Assembly (NCBI GenBank): GCA_944470555.2
Contig: OX104130.1
Span: 49,571,491 to 49,635,490, forward strand
Direction: 5' to 3'
DNA length: 64,000 bases
Source of the DNA: Heterobilharzia americana
Taxonomy: Eukaryota > Platyhelminthes > Trematoda > Strigeidida > Schistosomatidae
A program made the translations under genes and the position numbers. This document shows, piece by piece, positions 61,861 to 64,000 of the stretch. Numbering within the stretch: the first letter of the stretch is position 1; each line of letters opens with the position of its first letter. The notes under the pieces are model-generated. The model saw only the letters and a program-made list of their open reading frames with translations. It did not search any database and had not been told where the DNA came from.

Positions 61861-64000
61861 ATGCTGAGAAAGACTGTCAATGTTTTCTTTTCAACATTCA
61901 CTTGGTCAAATAACGTCATATAATCCACCATATAAATTTTTTGTGGAAAAGGCTTTGAACGTAAGTCCGACTAAAGTAGTGAACGAGGTTTACAGTAAAA
62001 CAAATGTATTTTTATTATACATTCATTAAATGTGAAAATATTTGGATTTAATCACAGATAAAATTCTTCAAAAATACAAGCGCCGTTTATATTTAACAAA
62101 CTACTTATGGTAGTTGATTGCATTAAAGTCCATAAGTGAGTGCATGTTTTTCACTTGAAGTTAGCTAGATTCCTCTTGGAGTTGGTTGTCAGAATACAGA
62201 AACAGAAGTGTAGTAATTTGGTTAGATTTTTCAGCCCGAACAAAGAAAAATGACTACAATACTTTACATGTATTGAGAATTATTTTAACGTTGGAGCACA
62301 AACAAGCCTAAAACAAAAATTAAAGATATCGAAAGGAGTGCAATTTCAAGTTCAGAACACTAATTATCCTTGTCAGTGTGTGTGCATAATAACGATGCTC
62401 ATCAGACTAATATCCGCTTGTGTAATACTCATATCTCTTTTATGTGACTTAATTTTGAACAGTGACTGATATCAATCCCCTGAAAAGTGTCTTTTGGCAG
62501 TAAATTAAACAAATCAGAAGATACAATTGTTGATTATTGATTATCTTTCGAATGATTACAACATATAAACATGAATTTCTTGATTTAAAATAGATTTGTC
62601 CTCTTTTAAAAACTGACAGATGCACTTTTTTAGCTAAATAATAAACAACTTGTATTCATGAGACAGTTTTTCAAGTGAATTGTTTAAAAGTAGAATGGAT
62701 AACTAAGTAATTAACATGTAATGCATGAGCTCTTCCAAGTTAGCTGTGAAGTGCTTAAGCAACTTGAAATAAAAACCCAAGAACCTTCTACAGTCAACTT
62801 CAATTTGGTGACACTGTGTAGAATGTAAACTCAATATAATCTATTTCCTGCACTTACAAATCTATTAAATGAGTTACATTTGAACTAGGAAAGTGCCTAC
62901 TACGTTTATAATACAAAACATCAGGACAAAACTTAAAAACAGCAATTACAGAACATTTCCTTCTCCATTTTCAGTTTTCGCATCCTTAACAAAATTTCTA
63001 TTACATACTACTTTACTAAGTGCAATCAATTGGGTAATATAAGTTAAACTAAACTCATTACATATTGATACAGTATAACTTACCAATTTCCTGAAGTGAC
63101 GCTACTGAATGATACGATTATTCCACATGATATGAGTAAATTACATCCAAAACAAATGAAGAAATAATGAATTAAAAAGGTTGAAAGAATTTTTAAATAA
63201 ATGGTAATGAATTTATATTCCATTGAATTGCGATAAAGTGATGAATTAATTTGTTAAAGTTATAGAGTCATGAAACAAATAGACGCATGTTAAGTGCCCT
63301 TTAATTTTAGTGTTTTTGACTAGATATATTTATTTGTATTTGCAGAAAAAATATGTTTTTTGTATTTATCACTATTTTTTTATGCATGAATGGGAAATAC
63401 TTTATTGTCCAAGTAATTTTTAATATTCGTGCTTTGCTCGGTGTATATACTTAACCAAAGACACTTTTAACACAATATGTAATTTATCTGAGTAATAAGA
63501 GAGAATTAGTGGGTATGTTACTTCACGACGTTTGATCTAATTGCATATGTCTGTGTACGTTTATTTATCCAGAAACGCTGTTGCAGATTCTGTCTAATGC
63601 AGTTCCTACTTATAATTAAATATTTTTATTTGTCCAGATACTGTTTGAAGAATGAAAAAAGATTCAGATTTAAATTTTTCGTAAAAAAAATAAAATAAAT
63701 TAACTAAGATACACTGCAGATGTTACAAAAGAAATATTGAGTTAGAGAAGAATTATGTAGTTTACCGGTAAACAAGATCCAAGAAAAGATAAGGTTTTCA
63801 TGAAACGACAAAAGATAAAGTTAAGTTACAAAGACTTTTATAATTACTATGTTTTTACAGTACAATAAATTCAAAATAATCACTGAAACCAGATGTGTCT
63901 TGTAACTGATTATGATGTAATTTGAATGATTCCGCCAGAACTATATATTTGCTTATTTTAGGGTGAAAGATGGAAAGATGAATATTTATTCATCGTCGAA
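61861..64000. other. No recognisable gene
   Basis: Very AT-rich; I see no coding frame, RNA gene or repeat boundary. Confidence 0.6.

Noticed and set aside
62404..62411. ctgatgag on the minus strand, a possible hammerhead core
   Set aside because: No GAAA block or pairing stems follow it; chance match.

Overview
This is an AT-rich, intron-rich, repeat-laden animal window. The repeats point to a schistosomatid blood fluke (Schistosoma/Trichobilharzia group). They are RTE-clade (SR2-like) non-LTR retrotransposons, Penelope-like elements with a GIY-YIG remnant, and tRNA-derived SINEs carrying a hammerhead-ribozyme-like core, as in the Sm-alpha family. Species cannot be fixed from the sequence alone. 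No bacterial features, CRISPR arrays, rRNA genes or intact tRNA genes were seen.

The one host gene I can support is a Wnt ligand gene on the minus strand. It spans about 9.2-35.8 kb, possibly to 36.0 kb, in five coding exons: 35804-35231, 29171-28627, 26210-25742, 15613-15475 and 9311-9248. All splice sites are GT/AG and all phases match. The spliced product is about 596 residues and carries the CHGVSGAC acylation motif and the C-terminal Cys-rich block. It resembles Wnt2 most. It is much longer than typical Wnts because of an extended N-terminus and two inserts. A 60-bp upstream exon (36024-35965) may supply the signal sequence.

The introns are large and host dead transposons. Intron 1 has an RTE 3' fragment (29.6-30.0 kb). 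Intron 3 has two RTE copies whose 5' parts form an apparently identical inverted repeat of about 946 bp (17029-17974 and 19286-20231). Intron 4 has a 5'-truncated RTE insertion flanked by a perfect 14-bp target-site duplication.

Upstream of the Wnt gene, 36.1-64 kb has no host gene I can support. It holds an internally deleted RTE copy (39.1-41.0 kb), SINEs (36.1, 41.8 and 47.2 kb), a foldback structure of about 355 bp (46.86-47.21 kb), a small element with inverted ends (44.7 kb), an RTE tail (52.2 kb) and Penelope-like remnants (56.5-58.0 and 60.9-61.9 kb). The segment 1-9.2 kb, downstream of the Wnt stop, holds one SINE and otherwise nothing recognisable.

The most interesting items are the expanded Wnt with a tiny isolated terminal exon, the recent inverted duplication of an already-dead retroelement inside its intron, and a hammerhead-like motif just upstream of the gene.
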